A stretch of DNA of 64,000 nt from positions 27,439,001 through 27,503,000 of the forward strand of contig NW_024467119.1 of the NCBI RefSeq assembly GCF_017591425.1, written 5' to 3'. The notes below the pieces were generated by a model. The model was not told the DNA's origin, ran no database searches, and saw nothing but the letters and a program-made list of their open reading frames with translations. This document shows, in pieces, positions 44,690 to 56,367 of the stretch (positions within the stretch are counted from its first letter, which is position 1; the number at the start of each line of letters is the position of its first letter). This stretch comes from Ochotona curzoniae (taxonomy: Eukaryota; Chordata; Mammalia; Lagomorpha; Ochotonidae). The translations under genes and the position numbers were made by a program.

Positions 44690-44860
44690 TACTTCATTTT
44701 TATTTGAAAGTCAGAGTTACAGGAAGCAATGGAGAAAAATAGAGAAACCTCCCATGTGCTGGGTCAGGTATGCTCAACAGTCAGGGCCAGACCAGGATGA
44801 ACCCAGGAAATACCATTTCTTCCAGGTCTCCCGCAAGGGTGAAAGGGGCACACATAGTTG
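44690..44860 (-). mobile_element. CSINE 3' half, antisense
   Basis: 'tttttatttgaaagtcagag', 'cccatgtgctgggtcaggta' and 'tcttccaggtctcccgcaag' read as an antisense C-repeat tail and middle. The head is not recognisable. Confidence 0.6.
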
Positions 44861-45797
44861 GACTTTTTCCTCATTGTTATACAGTGTGTTCAGTAAGAAC
44901 CCAAACTTTTCTAACAAAACAGATTGAAGAGGTAAGCGATGAAAGTCTGTTTCATTTGGCTGAAGCAAAACCAATGGAATTCTAAAACGAAACTGATGTG
45001 GTAACCCCAGGAAATCCAATTATAGGACAATCAATTTGTAAATTGACTCCCAGGCCCAGCTAGGACTGAGATTGTTGACAATCCAGGTTGCTAATGTTTG
45101 ATCTAAAACTCCCTGCAGGGCATTCCTTCTAATGCGGCTGATCAAACGTATTAGTCCATGGTGACAACTACATTTAGATAACAGCACTGCCTCATTCCTT
45201 ACAGATTACATTTTATCTAAAAATAGGAAATCAGTGTTAGGGCGAGTGAGTAGGAAAAACACTGAAAAACTATTCAGCATATGAAGTTTTATTCATCCAT
45301 GGATTTCCTTGTTCAATAAGCTTAGTCATCCCACTCACTTAACTATATTGGAAAATATCTTTTCAACTTGCTGTATTTCATAGTGATTTAGAACTTATTT
45401 AACAAACATTCCAAAGTATTTCAGAGGAGAATGCATCGAGATAGCCTAGCGTGATACAAAGAAGGCTACAGATCTTGGCATTAATGTCGAAGAGCAGGTA
45501 CAACACGATGTCTCAAGATGCAACCAAATCTAAATACAGCAAAAGCAAAGTAACAAAAGTAATTAGATGTATTATTGCCACTATTTGTACCAGAAAATAA
45601 TTACATCAGAAATAGCTTCACATGCCTTACATTTATTCTGTATACAAATACCTCCTCTACCTCATTTTCAAGGAATTGGATATCATCCAAAGTTCAAACA
45701 CAGTCATTTCTTTTAATTTCCTAACCTTGAAATGATATTAGTTTAAATTAGCTGAACATTCAAACAAAAGAAAGTTGTTTATGTCCAACTCTTCGGC
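44861..45797. other. Unassigned sequence
   Basis: No gene or recognised repeat. Confidence 0.4.
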
Positions 45798-46030
45798 ACT
45801 CTGTGAGGGGACTTCAGAAATGTTCACGGAAAAATGTAATTGAACTTTATGAAAATAAAAATAAATCTTATTTCTGCATGTAAGCTCCACCACGTTCACA
45901 ACACTTTCAAAAGCAACGATGCCATGTATCATGAGGAACTGGGAGTCTTGAGGATGTAACTGAGCCAAAATAGTCTTTGTCACATTACTAGCTGAAAAAA
46001 AATATGGGCACACTTTAGAGATTTTTTTTT
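45798..46030. repeat. Possible DNA-transposon-like remnant
   Basis: 'gggacttcagaaatgttcac' followed by 'ggaaaaatgtaattgaac' resembles the end of the short palindromic element at 11369. The 91-codon antisense frame over it has no recognised domain. Terminal inverted repeats were not confirmed. Confidence 0.25.
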
Positions 46031-46255
46031 TGAAGATTAATCAATGAAAAGAAGAAGGGAGAGGAGGAGCCAACTCAGAACTGCAAGATGGATATCTAGT
46101 GATTTATCGTTACAGCACTCACAAAAATGTTCTGGTTTGATGAGGAGAGCCAACAAGACCATTAGCCTGGCGCAGGGAGACCCAGGAAGGCACCTCAGGC
46201 ACTTTCCTGTTAAAGCTCCCAAAATACTCTGCTGAGAAGCTGATGCTAGTAGCCA

Positions 46256-46515
46256 ACACTGCCACATCCTGCAATGCCAGCATCCCTTATGGGTACCAGT
46301 TCATGTTCCAGCTCCTCCACTTAGGATCCAGCCCCTGCTAATGACCTGAAGAAACAACATAGAAGAGCATGATTATTTGGGTCCCTGCCGAATGTGCGGG
46401 AGCCTGGAATGAAGCTTCACTGTAGTCATCTGGGCAATGAATCAGTGAATACAAGTTCCTTACCTCTCCCATCTTTTTGTAACTTGGACTGTCAAAATAA
46501 ACAAATATCTTAAAA
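46256..46515 (+). mobile_element. CSINE (older), sense
   Basis: 'tgcaatgccagcatccctta', 'gggtaccagttcatgttcca', 'atctgggcaatgaatcagtg' and 'gactgtcaaaataaacaaat' give the order. Diverged. Confidence 0.7.
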
Positions 46516-46756
46516 AGAGAAAGAGAAGCACATGTAATGTTTTTGGCCATCTAAAGAGTCAACAAAAAATATCAAAGTAAACAACAACAACAAAAGTTAT
46601 TGTGACCTTTCCTTTTGACTGGTCAGTTTTGCTTTGATAGGAACACTTCTGCTTGGCTGCCACTGCTTTGGCTGTGCTTTAGCTTCATAATCATACTATG
46701 AGGTGACGTTGGGTTGTACCTTCTGTTTTAACATCTTTATCTTACTTGTTTAAAAC

Positions 46757-47040
46757 CTGCATGGAGAGGTAATGTTTGGTACACTGCTTGAGAGTCCATA
46801 TTGCAGTGTCTGAGTTCAAGTCTAGTCTAATTCTGATCCAGATTCCTCCAAATGGCATTCAGAGAGGCAGCAGGTGATGGTGTAAGTGCTTGGGTCACTG
46901 ATACCCAAGGTGGGAGATCTCAATAGACTCAGCTTTGGCCTGAACTTACTCTGGCTTTCACAGGCATTTGGAAAGTTGGAAGATCATTTCTGTCTGTGTA
47001 CCTCTGTTCTTCAAACAAATAAGCAAATAAATAAAAGTTT
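46757..47040 (+). mobile_element. CSINE (oldest type), sense
   Basis: 'gagttcaagtctagtctaat', 'tctgatccagattcctccaa', 'gtaagtgcttgggtcactga' and 'ttcaaacaaataagcaaata' follow the C-repeat order with many differences. Confidence 0.55.
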
Positions 47041-47639
47041 AATTTCTGCGTTACAACACCAGCACTTGACTGTGGCTGAACTGGACGTAACAGGTTTGGG
47101 CAACCATTAGGGAGAAAGGTTGCCCACTTTCATTTTTTTGGGAGGGAGGCTGGAGGGAGGCCGAAATTGCATCAGCTGAACCAATTAAGGTGTCCATCAA
47201 ATTTTATTTCTGATGTTAATGGTTAGTTGCGGGCAATCATTCCTGAGCCTGCCTGCTACCTGGTAGGTATGGCTTAAAGATTACCTCCCCATGAACAGAG
47301 GCACAGCTTCTGCATCCAGGCCTGCAGATGGAATGTGACCTCCAAAATTTCAAAGTGAATACACATGGAAAATGACCACTAACATGACCAGAAAGTCGAG
47401 AGAAATTGATGTGTTGCATACCAATTACAGTGTCTTTGGTGGGTGGGGGATCTGCCAGAAGCTGCCCTCCTGCCCTCCCCTTTCTCATCCTTTAAAATTG
47501 TAACCTATGCATAAGAAATTGGACATTCCTCACCAACTTGTCTCCAGTGGTTCTTGTGGCCGGAGAACACCATTACCTCACCCTCGGAGCCCTCAAGGAG
47601 AGAGTTACTTGTTTTTCATCAGAGTAAGAACAAGATTAC
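47041..47639. other. Unassigned sequence
   Basis: Contains an 83-codon antisense frame without domain. No recognised repeat. Confidence 0.4.
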
Positions 47640-48040
47640 TCTAAAACAAATAGATAATTTTAATAACATGCTACCACGACTAACTAAACCATGAATAAAT
47701 ACGTCTGATCAGATAAAGTGAGTTTAGAGACTAATTCAATGATCAAACCTCTCCCAACACATATAAGACCAAATGATATCTTTACTGAGTTCTACCAAAC
47801 ATAAAATGAATAACAGATACCGGTTTCTCTCAAACTTCCTCAAAATAGAAAAGAGTAAGAAACATCTACAACTCATTTTTATGAGGCCAGCATTACCCCA
47901 GTATCAACATCAGAAAAAGATGTCACAGAAAAAGAAAACTACAGTCCATTATGTTTGGTGAGTTCAGGTGCAAAACTCCTTCAAAAAATAGGGAAGCTAA
48001 GTCAAAGAGCACATTACAATAATCATAAAATCACAAAACC
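47640..48040 (+). mobile_element. L1 ORF2 remnant, upstream of the RT active site
   Basis: 'ctgagttctaccaaacataa', 'tttctctcaaacttcctcaa', 'tatgaggccagcattacccc' and 'gaaaaagaaaactacagtcc' match, in order, the ORF2 region before the reverse-transcriptase core. It is interrupted by frameshifts and by a CSINE at about 48041, and continues at about 48325. Confidence 0.8.
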
Positions 48041-48320
48041 GATGTGGTGTAACTGCTTTAACTGCCACTTGTGACAGTCACATCTCATACTAGAGTGCTA
48101 AGATCAAACCCATCACTGCTTCCAATCCATTTTCCTGACAACAACTCACTTGGCAGGCAGACTGAATTGCTGCTACTCATGTGAGAGACCCAAATGGAAT
48201 TCCTGGCTTCCAGCTTCTGCCTGGTGGGGACCCAGCCTTTGGGACCAAACAACGCATAAAGAAAAACTAACTCATGTGTGTATGTTTGTGTGGTATATGT
48301 GTGCATGCAACACTTTCATC
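48041..48320 (+). mobile_element. CSINE (older) inside L1 ORF2
   Basis: 'gatgtggtgtaactgcttta', 'gctaagatcaaacccatcac', 'tcatgtgagagacccaaatg' and 'cttctgcctggtggggaccc' read as a diverged C-repeat. It splits one L1 into two colinear parts. Confidence 0.6.
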
Positions 48321-48840
48321 AAAAACATTAAATATTTTACAAAAATAAACAACACATCATAACCTCTTGTGATTTGTCTCTGGCACAAAAGGATGACTCA
48401 ACAGATGAAAATCAATTAATGGTACACATCACATCAACATAGGAGAAAATTACCTGGTTATGTCAGCAGACACAGAAAATGCCTTTGACAAAAATTTAAC
48501 ATGCTTTCATGAGAAGTCTCAATAAACTACAGCTAAAAGGAGATCGCTTCATCACATTTAGTGATAAAGGAAGACCACAGATAAAATCATTTTCAACCAT
48601 GAAAGGCACAAAACTTTTCCTGTAAAAACAAGAACGAGGTAATTCTGCCTGCTTCCACCACTTGTATTCAACATAATACCAGATCTCCTTATTATAGAAA
48701 TTATATCAGAAATAAAGCAAACAGGAAGAAACAACATCCTTCTTTGCAGACAACATAAGCATATATGTAGAAAATCTGAACATTCCATTTTTAAAACTTT
48801 TGCCTGATGATATCCCAATTGCATACTCAAAAGCACTATA
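48321..48840 (+). mobile_element. L1 ORF2 remnant, RT core
   Basis: 'tcagcagacacagaaaatgc', 'ctttgacaaaaatttaacat', 'cttgtattcaacataatacc' and 'tctttgcagacaacataagc' match the reverse-transcriptase core. The position of the catalytic FADD motif now reads with a changed second aspartate codon (gac-aac), and the frame is broken, so it is dead. Confidence 0.8.
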
Positions 48841-49564
48841 TTTTCTTTATCTTTCCCACTAAATACTTTCCATATATTTGACTAGTTTTAATAACACATC
48901 AAAACAGCATGGTATGACCATTAAAACAGATTCGTTTTAGTGTTCTATACAGAGAATTTCACAGTTTAAATTTCACTTCCATGCTAGTTAAAGGCAGCTA
49001 TAAAACTCAGTTTTTAGAACAAGAGGCCGCATGTGTAAATTATTTAAATATGAGAACCAATAACCTGGCATTCATTTTTGAAATTGAATAAAACAAGATA
49101 TATGTGCCAACATTCCCTGTGAAGAGGAAAACACATAAAATTAGAAAATATCTTCGAAATGCTGAGGAATTTGGCCAAGATTTCTAGTGAGTCACAATAA
49201 CTGGGTCTGAGTAGTGCCAACAGTTCTTAAATGGCAAATACTCAGGAGTACAACACCAGATAGACAAACAAGTGGAAAGAAGCGAACTGTCAGCATTATG
49301 AATGAGAATATCTTCAATAACTAGACCCCAAAACAGATTCCGGCTACGAGACTGTGGATTCAAATGGAGTCACTTCTTGAGATATGTATCATGGATGTAA
49401 TACCATCATCTAAAACTCAGGAATGGGCACTCACACCCATGGAATAGCCACAAATTAAATCTTACATCACCAGGATATTGAAAAAGGGAAATTATGTAAT
49501 TTGTCTCAAATAAACATTTTCTATCATGAAAGTTAAAGATTTACAAGGGAATATTAGTGCTTGT
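48841..49564. other. Unassigned sequence
   Basis: No gene or recognised repeat. Confidence 0.4.
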
Positions 49565-49665
49565 GCTGGTTGCCCATTTATATGTCTTTCTTTATGGAAT
49601 GTCTGTTGTCTGTTTGGAACTATTGTCATATTTAAATTGGATTATTTGTAGAGCATATTTTCAAG
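49565..49665 (-). mobile_element. L1 ORF2 fragment, antisense
   Basis: 'tggttgcccatttatatgtc', 'tttatggaatgtctgttgtc' and 'tttaaattggattatttgta' are the antisense ORF2 3' region ('gccatttgtatgtcttcttt', 'gaaatgtctgttcaggtcct'). Confidence 0.6.
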
Positions 49666-50149
49666 AATGACAAGTCTCAGATGCAATACTAGAAGTACAT
49701 AAATGAAGCAAAACAAGTTTTCCATTAAAATATTTTCCTGGTATGTCAACGAAGCTTGCAATGGCCATGTTGTAAGAATGGGAGACTCTATTCTGTGAAG
49801 GTTCTTGCAACCAGAGGCCTGCACGTTGTATGCCACTGATTAAAAGATGCTCAAACTTCCCACCTCCCCAGTTTCATAGTGAGAAATCTAGGTAAGTGTT
49901 GTAATAGTTACTGCCTTTCGTTAGAGGTAGTAAGACATGTGTTTGTGCTGAGAATACCAAGCAAACAGGAAGGCATTGTGTTCATTTTTCTCTTTATAAA
50001 CCAAAAATAAACTAAACTTTCTCTATTGTACATCACAGTCTTCATCCTGTTCCCTATGCTCCCTGCCAGTCCTGATTCACTTTTAATGGCCAAGTACAAC
50101 TATCACCTTTTCCTGGCGGCCTTGCTCATCTCAGGTTATGGCACATATA
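49666..50149. other. Unassigned sequence
   Basis: No gene or recognised repeat. Confidence 0.4.
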
Positions 50150-50470
50150 TCTTTCCTTTCAATTTTTTATTAATACAAAGAGAACAGATTTCACATATTT
50201 CATAAACACTCTCCTATGAAGATAGCCATCCTACCCACTCTCCCCATCTCCCTCACACACCTTCCTCTTTCCCTTCCTGCTTTTCATTAATTTTTGCAAA
50301 GACTTATTTTCATGTACTCTATTAATGTAGAGGATTAATTCACTACTAACTATAACATTCAATATAAAGTGTAGGAAGACCACACTTCCATAGGGGTATA
50401 AGTAATGACTGAGAATGACAATCATATCACAGGATGTCTGGTCCATTCTTGTACTTGTCTATATTTGACT
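50150..50470 (-). mobile_element. Probable L1 3' UTR, antisense
   Basis: 'tttttattaatacaaagaga' and 'acagatttcacatatttcat' are followed by a polypyrimidine run (50229-50281), the antisense of an L1 polypurine tract, and 'gactggaccagacatcc'-type sequence in reverse. Family and ends uncertain. Confidence 0.45.
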
Positions 50471-50559
50471 TTCATTTGTATCTTTCAAGCATCTACAAAT
50501 TCTCCTATTGTCCTTGCCCTACTATTTTGTAATTCTTGATTCATGTGTTTGTGTGTAGA

Positions 50560-50610
50560 GAAGTAGTATAGCATAATAGTGAAGTACTTGGCCTCTAGAG
50601 GTTAAAAAAA
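50560..50610 (+). mobile_element. Possible MIR 5' fragment
   Basis: 'agtagtatagcataatagtg' and 'aagtacttggcctctagag' resemble the MIR head ('acagtatagcatagtggtta'). Short; similarity stops at an A11 run. Confidence 0.35.
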
Positions 50611-51049
50611 AAAACCTCTGGATCATTAATTCTTTTGCAGATTAATTATTGTATTTTAGATAATACATTGAGATTATTACAGGAAATAAAGGAATCGATA
50701 TATTGTGAACACAACCTGACATTATATTTCTCCATTTTGTTCCCTCCTACCCCTCATTCTCCTGCATGCCTCCTCCTATTGCTCTTCCACCTTCACCTTC
50801 ACTTTCACCCTCTCCTCCTTTTTCTTGTCCTCAACCTTTAGCTTCCTTTATTTTATCTTGTTGTGTTTATCATTGTAGAATGTGATTATCATAAGGCAAG
50901 GACTAGGTCCCAAGAATTTGTTGTGTTTTCCTAGGACTTAACAAGATTGATTTATATAGAAAAGTCTTTACTAGATGTTCACAAGTGAAGTGGTATATTT
51001 GTTCTAAATTTTGAGTTCTATGTCATCCACATAGTAGGCTCCATTCTGG
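50611..51049. other. Unassigned sequence
   Basis: A pyrimidine-rich run at 50735-50840 precedes the GC-richer repeat block. No gene. Confidence 0.4.
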
Positions 51050-51960
51050 TTTTTACTGTTGGGTGTCATAGCCTAGAGCTGAGCCTGTTGCATTATAACC
51101 CAGAGCCAAGCCTGGTCCATACCCAGACACAGCTCATACATGGCTCAGCAGGGACAGCTCAGCATAACCTGCACTCTAGTCTAGCTTCTGCACTTGCTGG
51201 TGAGGTAAGGTTTGCTTGACCCTGCCCAGTCTGCTCCCTTCCAAAATCAACCCACACATTAGCCAACAGTTGGAGCTACCTTGCCTATCATGTCAAACTC
51301 CCAGGCCTAGACCACATGTTCACCAGTGGGAACTGTGATCCACTAGGGAAGTTTCCCCAAGTTGCGCCACTCGACCTACTCCCAGACCCAGATCTCAGGC
51401 ATGCCAGTGTGTGCTAGGCCCTTGCCTGGCATAGCTTGCTCCTCTATTTCGGCCTAGTGTAAGCTGGTGAATGTTGTGGTCTGGTCCCCTCCACACCCTG
51501 TTTTAAGACACACGTGGGTGCTGCAGTCTAAACCTGCCCAGACTATTCTTGGTCCCTGTACCCATGAGTGATGGCAGATTCCATGGTGACACTTAGCTCA
51601 GCCCATCATCACCCTAACCATTGAGTTAACCAGCGGAACTGGTATTTCCACAGGGTTTGGCTCACATATCCCACATAGAGTCTACCCCAGACCTGTTTGC
51701 CTTGCATGCTGGTTAGTGTCATGGCCCTGCCTAATGTGAACCATTCCCTGTTCTAACATTCACTCTGGTACTGGGATCTAGCCCTCCTAAACAGCCCTCA
51801 GCTCTTCTTTCACATGGATTGGCATGTGGTGGCCAGCAATGTTTCATGCTAACAAGCCCTACTCAGGATTCTTATATGGACTGGAACATAGTCTGACCCA
51901 TACAGATCTTCTGGTCTCTCTCCCCCAAACCACCAGTTCTTAGTTCCATCACTTACCTGC
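51050..51960 (-). repeat. Inverted relative of the 20.4-22.7 kb minisatellite-like block
   Basis: Words such as 'caccagtgggaactgtgatc', 'gccagtgtgtgctaggccct', 'gctggtgaatgttgtggtct' and 'gtgggtgctgcagtctaaac' recur about every 55-75 bases. They are the reverse complement of the words at 20440-22700. The right end 'cccaaaccaccagttcttag' is the inverted counterpart of the left end of that block. Not coding. Confidence 0.65.
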
Positions 51961-52080
51961 AAGGACAGTGGCTCTGTCATTGGAAGTCCTTCAGGATCAA
52001 AGTACTGTAGTCCTTCTCCCTAATCACCCTAATCCACTATGTAAAAATCATCAGAAAGAAAAATAGTTTATGAAAAAAAT
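51961..52080 (+). repeat. Third copy of the shared terminal module
   Basis: 'tgtagtccttctccctaatc' and 'accctaatccactatgtaaa' (52006-52058) match the module at 22989-23030 and 38625-38675 in the same plus orientation, although the neighbouring minisatellite words are inverted relative to the first copy. Confidence 0.45.
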
Positions 52081-52129
52081 TAATATGAAAGCAGAGGTTA
52101 TCTTTAATATCTGCAGTTCAAAGTATTTG

Positions 52130-52620
52130 GATAGCAGAGACATAGCCTAGCCCATCCTACACCTACCCTGGTTCTCATGAGCACCAGTGTATGCTGGAGT
52201 CTAGCCCAGTCTGGCACACCCCAGATCCAGTCCACACTTGTGCTGAGGGTCACTGTAACCATGCCCAGACCAGGCAGCAGCCCCACTCTGGCCTTCACAC
52301 TCACCAGTGGGAACCACAACCCTGCCAGGGCATCCCTTTTGCTCCCCAACTAGGCCTGTTCCCAGCCACAAATCCTGCATGTGCTAATGGTTGCTCTCAC
52401 CCAGCTTGGCATAGCCCCTCACCTGTCTTGGCCTTTGCCTGTAAATGCTGTAGCCTGGCCTGACCCAGTCTGCCCCCAGTCCCAATTCTCATTGGTAGGG
52501 GCTGGATTCTGGTCCTGCTCAGGCTGCTCTCATCATTGCCTCATGCAAACTGGTAAGTGTGACAGCCCAGCTCAGCAGACTCTACCTATATTTTGTTTAG
52601 TGTGAAAATTAAGCCATGTA
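52130..52620 (-). repeat. Second segment of inverted minisatellite-like repeat
   Basis: 'gagcaccagtgtatgctgga', 'gtctagcccagtctggcaca', 'ctcaccagtgggaaccacaa' and 'gtaaatgctgtagcctggcc' continue the ~60-base periodicity of 51050-51960 after a 170-base gap holding the terminal module. Confidence 0.65.
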
Positions 52621-52799
52621 TGTGGAGATGCCTTATGGAATACAGCATATTTCTCAAAAAGATGCAAAATCATCATTATTGGAGAGGATTTAATGATTTA
52701 TTTAGTAAATATTAGTGAACAGCTAACTCTGAGAAGTAGAAATGTATATTCCACTTACATATTCCAAATTTACATATTAAATAAGTGGAACATTGTTTG

Positions 52800-53490
52800 G
52801 AAATTCCTTTTAAAAATAAAAAATAGAACTACCCAATAATTCAGCAACCCCACTACTGACTATATATCCAAGGGAAATGGAATTGCACTGTTGAAGAGAT
52901 TTACACTTTCTCAAACTTATTTCAGAGCATTCACAATAACCAAGATGTAATCATCCTAAATACGCATCAACTGATAAATAATAAACAAAATGGAATACTA
53001 TTAAGCCATAAAGATGATGGAATTTTAGGATTCACAACATCTCTGGAGAGGCTGTGAAGTCAAATAAACTTCACCCAGATAGACAAGTATCCCGTGATTT
53101 AATTCATACGTGGAATAACAGAAAAAATGGCAATCACAAGGAAGTTAAAGTGTGGTGGTAGCTAAGAGATTGGGGAGGAAAGGGAACTTAGGGAGGGGTG
53201 AAAAAGTCGATCAGTGGTTACTAAGTTATGCCAAGCTATGGCTAAGAACTTCTCGGGAAATACTGGATGACAGGGTGATTATACATAATGTACTGTACAT
53301 GTCCAAAGACAAAATTTCAGATAGTTCAATCACACTAAAATGTTAAATGTTTCAAAAAACAATGTATTTACCCTGAATACACATTATATGTAATATGCAT
53401 ATATGTTAAAATATAGTATTCCATAAATATATGCAATTTTCATGTCTCATTTTTTGAATAAACTAAAATTAGTTTAAAAAAAACAATTGG
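52800..53490 (+). mobile_element. L1 3' region, old
   Basis: 'agaactacccaataattcag', 'caaccccactactgactata', 'tggaatactattaagccata' and 'attcatacgtggaataacag', then 'ggagggg'-type 3' UTR and 'ttttgaataaactaaaa', follow the L1M 3' order. No coding potential remains. Confidence 0.8.
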
Positions 53491-54479
53491 AGGACACATA
53501 AAAACATGTCATAAGATTTTAAAATACAAAGTAAGATATAGAAAAGACACGTGTTAAACATGGGAAACAAGTTTGGCTGTACGATTTTTAATGGCTAATA
53601 CACTTCATGAAATAACTAGATATCCAATATATAGCCTACCTTATATGAAAACTGTCAAGTAGAAAAACTACTCTAGGAAGCAAAAAAACCTGTGAGGACT
53701 TTCTCTTCTGCTTTTTCATATTTCTTCTTAAAACATCTTTTGATACAGAGTATACTACTAACCACAATTTGGTAGAGGCAATTCAAATAGTAGAAAAAGC
53801 AATTTCCTATGAACTGTATCTCTCTGTCATCTGACTTAACTTGGGTTAAATTCTTGTGTCTAAGATAAGGATAGATAGCATTTCAATCATACAATCTTTA
53901 AGCAAAAAGATGGCTACTCACAAAAGCCAGTTAGTGACAGCAAGTCGAGGCAATTGTTCTTGATACACATCTAGACTGCAGTTGTATTTTCCAAATCATT
54001 TTTAATCAGTTGAAAAAGTATAAACTTAATACAACTCTGCACATATTTAGAAATTCAGTCACAATATATGTATAACTAGGGATGCTACTAGAAATATTAA
54101 TTACTCATAAATAACACAACAATAAAGCATAAAAATTATTTGTATTGTACAAAAGACACCAAGAGTCTCCCAAGAAATCCAAATCTTAACCTTTAAACTG
54201 CTAGCTCTTGGGCAGGTATACAAAACACAGAAGAAAGGGCAGGGAAATCTTCAGAATTGGTGAATCTGAGAGTAGAAGTTAGCCATTCCGAGTATGGGAA
54301 GGCAGCAGGTACACATGATCACGCACTGCAGTGGACATCGTGACAATGAAGCAATCACTATACTTGTACAAGTACATCCCAGCTGAACGTCAATACGCTA
54401 CGTTAGTAAAATCCACTAGATAAGGAAAAAATACAACGAAGAACAAACACCAGATGAAAACTTCTCCTTTCCGCTCCGT
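53491..54479. other. Unassigned AT-rich sequence
   Basis: No gene. 53830-53890 is faintly MIR-like but not callable. Confidence 0.35.
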
Positions 54480-55275
54480 TTCCTCCAGCACTACTATTTT
54501 GTGAACTGTCATATCAACACAACAAATGAAAAAAATGTATAGTCATTGCAATATATGCCAAAAATGAATTTAACAAATTCAATAACCATTCATGTTTTTT
54601 TTTAAAGTTAGGAAATAAGAAGAGTAGGAAATTGTCAGTTATTAACAGACATGTTTAAAAAAAAAACAACTTCCATTATTTCAACATCAGAGTCAATGTT
54701 TTCACGCTAAGATCAGAAACAGATAAGAACATTCACTTTCTCCTCATTCAACCAGTATAAGAAAAGCAAAGAAAGGAAAAAAAATACAAGTACATTGGAA
54801 AGTTAAGAAGTTAAAACTTTTTTATTCAAACTCAACATCAGGATTTCATGTGAAAATCCTAATAAATCCACCAAGAAAGACTAAAACTAATAAATGGATT
54901 ATCAAGGGTGCAAGACATAAAGTCAGTATGTTGAAACTCCACTGCAATTCCATAAATTAGCAGTGAACAGTTGAAAATGAAACTATAGATATATTATTTG
55001 CAATACTATCCAAAAACATGATCTAACTTAGGAATATATTCAGTAAATATACATAAAGCTTCTACATTGAAAACCATAAAACATTCCTGAGAGAAATTAA
55101 GCACCTAAATAAATGAAGAAATAGACTGTGTGCACTAGGAAACAAAATTGTTATAATGAGAATTCTCAACAACTTTAGAGTCGACACAATTCCAAACAAA
55201 ATCCTAGAAGAATTTGGTTGCAAAATTGCAAGCTGCTTCTAAAATGCTTATAAAAAGAGTTTGGAACAATGATAT
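54480..55275 (+). mobile_element. L1 ORF2 remnant (after RT core)
   Basis: 'aaatgaatttaacaaattca' resembles the 'gcatttgacaaaattcaaca' region. Later 'aaatatacataaagcttcta' and 'cattgaaaaccataaaacat', 'tcctgagagaaattaagcac' and 'gacacaattccaaacaaaat' follow the order of ORF2 after the reverse transcriptase. Diverged and shifted; inactive. Confidence 0.7.
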
Positions 55276-55289
55276 TACTTAAGATGCCC

Positions 55290-55545
55290 CCATCATATTG
55301 GAATGCTGAAGTCCCAGCTAGTCTGCACGGAACCAGCTTCCTTTGGTGGCCATCCTGCAGGCAGCCAGTGAAGGCTGAAATAATTGAGTCCTAGTCACAC
55401 ATGCAGGAGATTTCAAAGGAGTTCTGGGCTCCCAGGTTTAGCCAAACCCAGTCATGGTTACCGCTATTTGAGGAGTGAACTAAAGAATCTGATGAAATAT
55501 CCATTTACCTATCTCTCCCTCTCAAACTTAAGTGATCAAAACTAA
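55290..55545 (+). mobile_element. CSINE (older), sense
   Basis: 'tcctagtcacacatgcagga', 'gttctgggctcccaggttta', 'tatttgaggagtgaactaaa' and a 'ctatctctccctctcaaac' end follow the C-repeat order. It directly follows the L1 remnant. Confidence 0.6.
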
Positions 55546-56017
55546 CTCTTAAGACAGAAGTTAAAAAATTAAAAATCCTATGAAAACACGAAACACGAAG
55601 AAGAGACAAAAGTTTTTGAAAAAACACAAATTTAGGGTACAGCACCCACTTAAGAATCAAGATAACACCTCAATTTCATACCACATGGGAAATTTAATTG
55701 GAAGTGAGTTAAGATTTAAAGGCAAAAGATGGTCCCATTGTTAGCTCCTTTGTCCTACCGACGTGCATCTAAGGCAGTTCATTCTCTCCATCCCTGCCTT
55801 TGTCTAGGTTGAGCATGTAGCCACGGCAGAGCTGCAACCTCATTCTTGCCCTGTCTCATGTGAACGATGCTGCCAAGGTCACCAACACGCCCAGGGTTTA
55901 GCTGCTCTTTTACTCCTGTCTCCATATTTGCTCTTCCAGGTACTCACATCTGCTATGTTTGGATCCTCCTTGTTCAACTCTCAGAATATAATTTAAAATG
56001 TTAAATTAGGGGAGACT
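55546..56017. other. Unassigned sequence
   Basis: No gene or recognised repeat. Confidence 0.4.
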
Positions 56018-56355
56018 GGGGCTCTGCACTGTGGCTTAGCAGTTAAAGTCCTCGCCTTGAATGCCCCAGGATCCCATATGGGCGCCGGTTCTAATGCCAG
56101 CAGCCCCACTTCCCATCCAGTTCCCTGCTTGTGGCCTGGTAAAGCAGTTGAGGATGGCCCAAAGATTTGGGACCCTGCACCCACTTGGGAGACCTGGAGG
56201 AAGTTCCTGGCTCCTGGCTTTGGACCAGCACAGCACTGGTTGATGTGGTGACATGGGCAGTGAATCATTGGATGGAAGATCTTCCTCTCTGTCTCTCCTC
56301 ATCTCTTTATATCTGACTTTGAAATAAAAATAAATAAATTTAAAAAAAAAAAGAT
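56018..56355 (+). mobile_element. CSINE, sense, full length, well preserved
   Basis: Begins ggggctctgcactgtggctta; A-box-like tggcttagcag and B-box-like ggttctaatgcc present; 'ccatatgggcgccggttcta', 'ttcctggctcctggct' and 'tttgaaataaaaataaataa' plus A11. A target duplication is only imperfect (aggggagactg near 56008; gagggagattg at 56357-56367). Open frames over it are SINE artefacts. Confidence 0.9.
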
Positions 56356-56367
56356 TGAGGGAGATTG

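Noticed and set aside
45738..46013. Considered as a mariner transposase remnant
   Set aside because: The 91-codon frame does not match the transposase motifs I know; only a weak end similarity remains.
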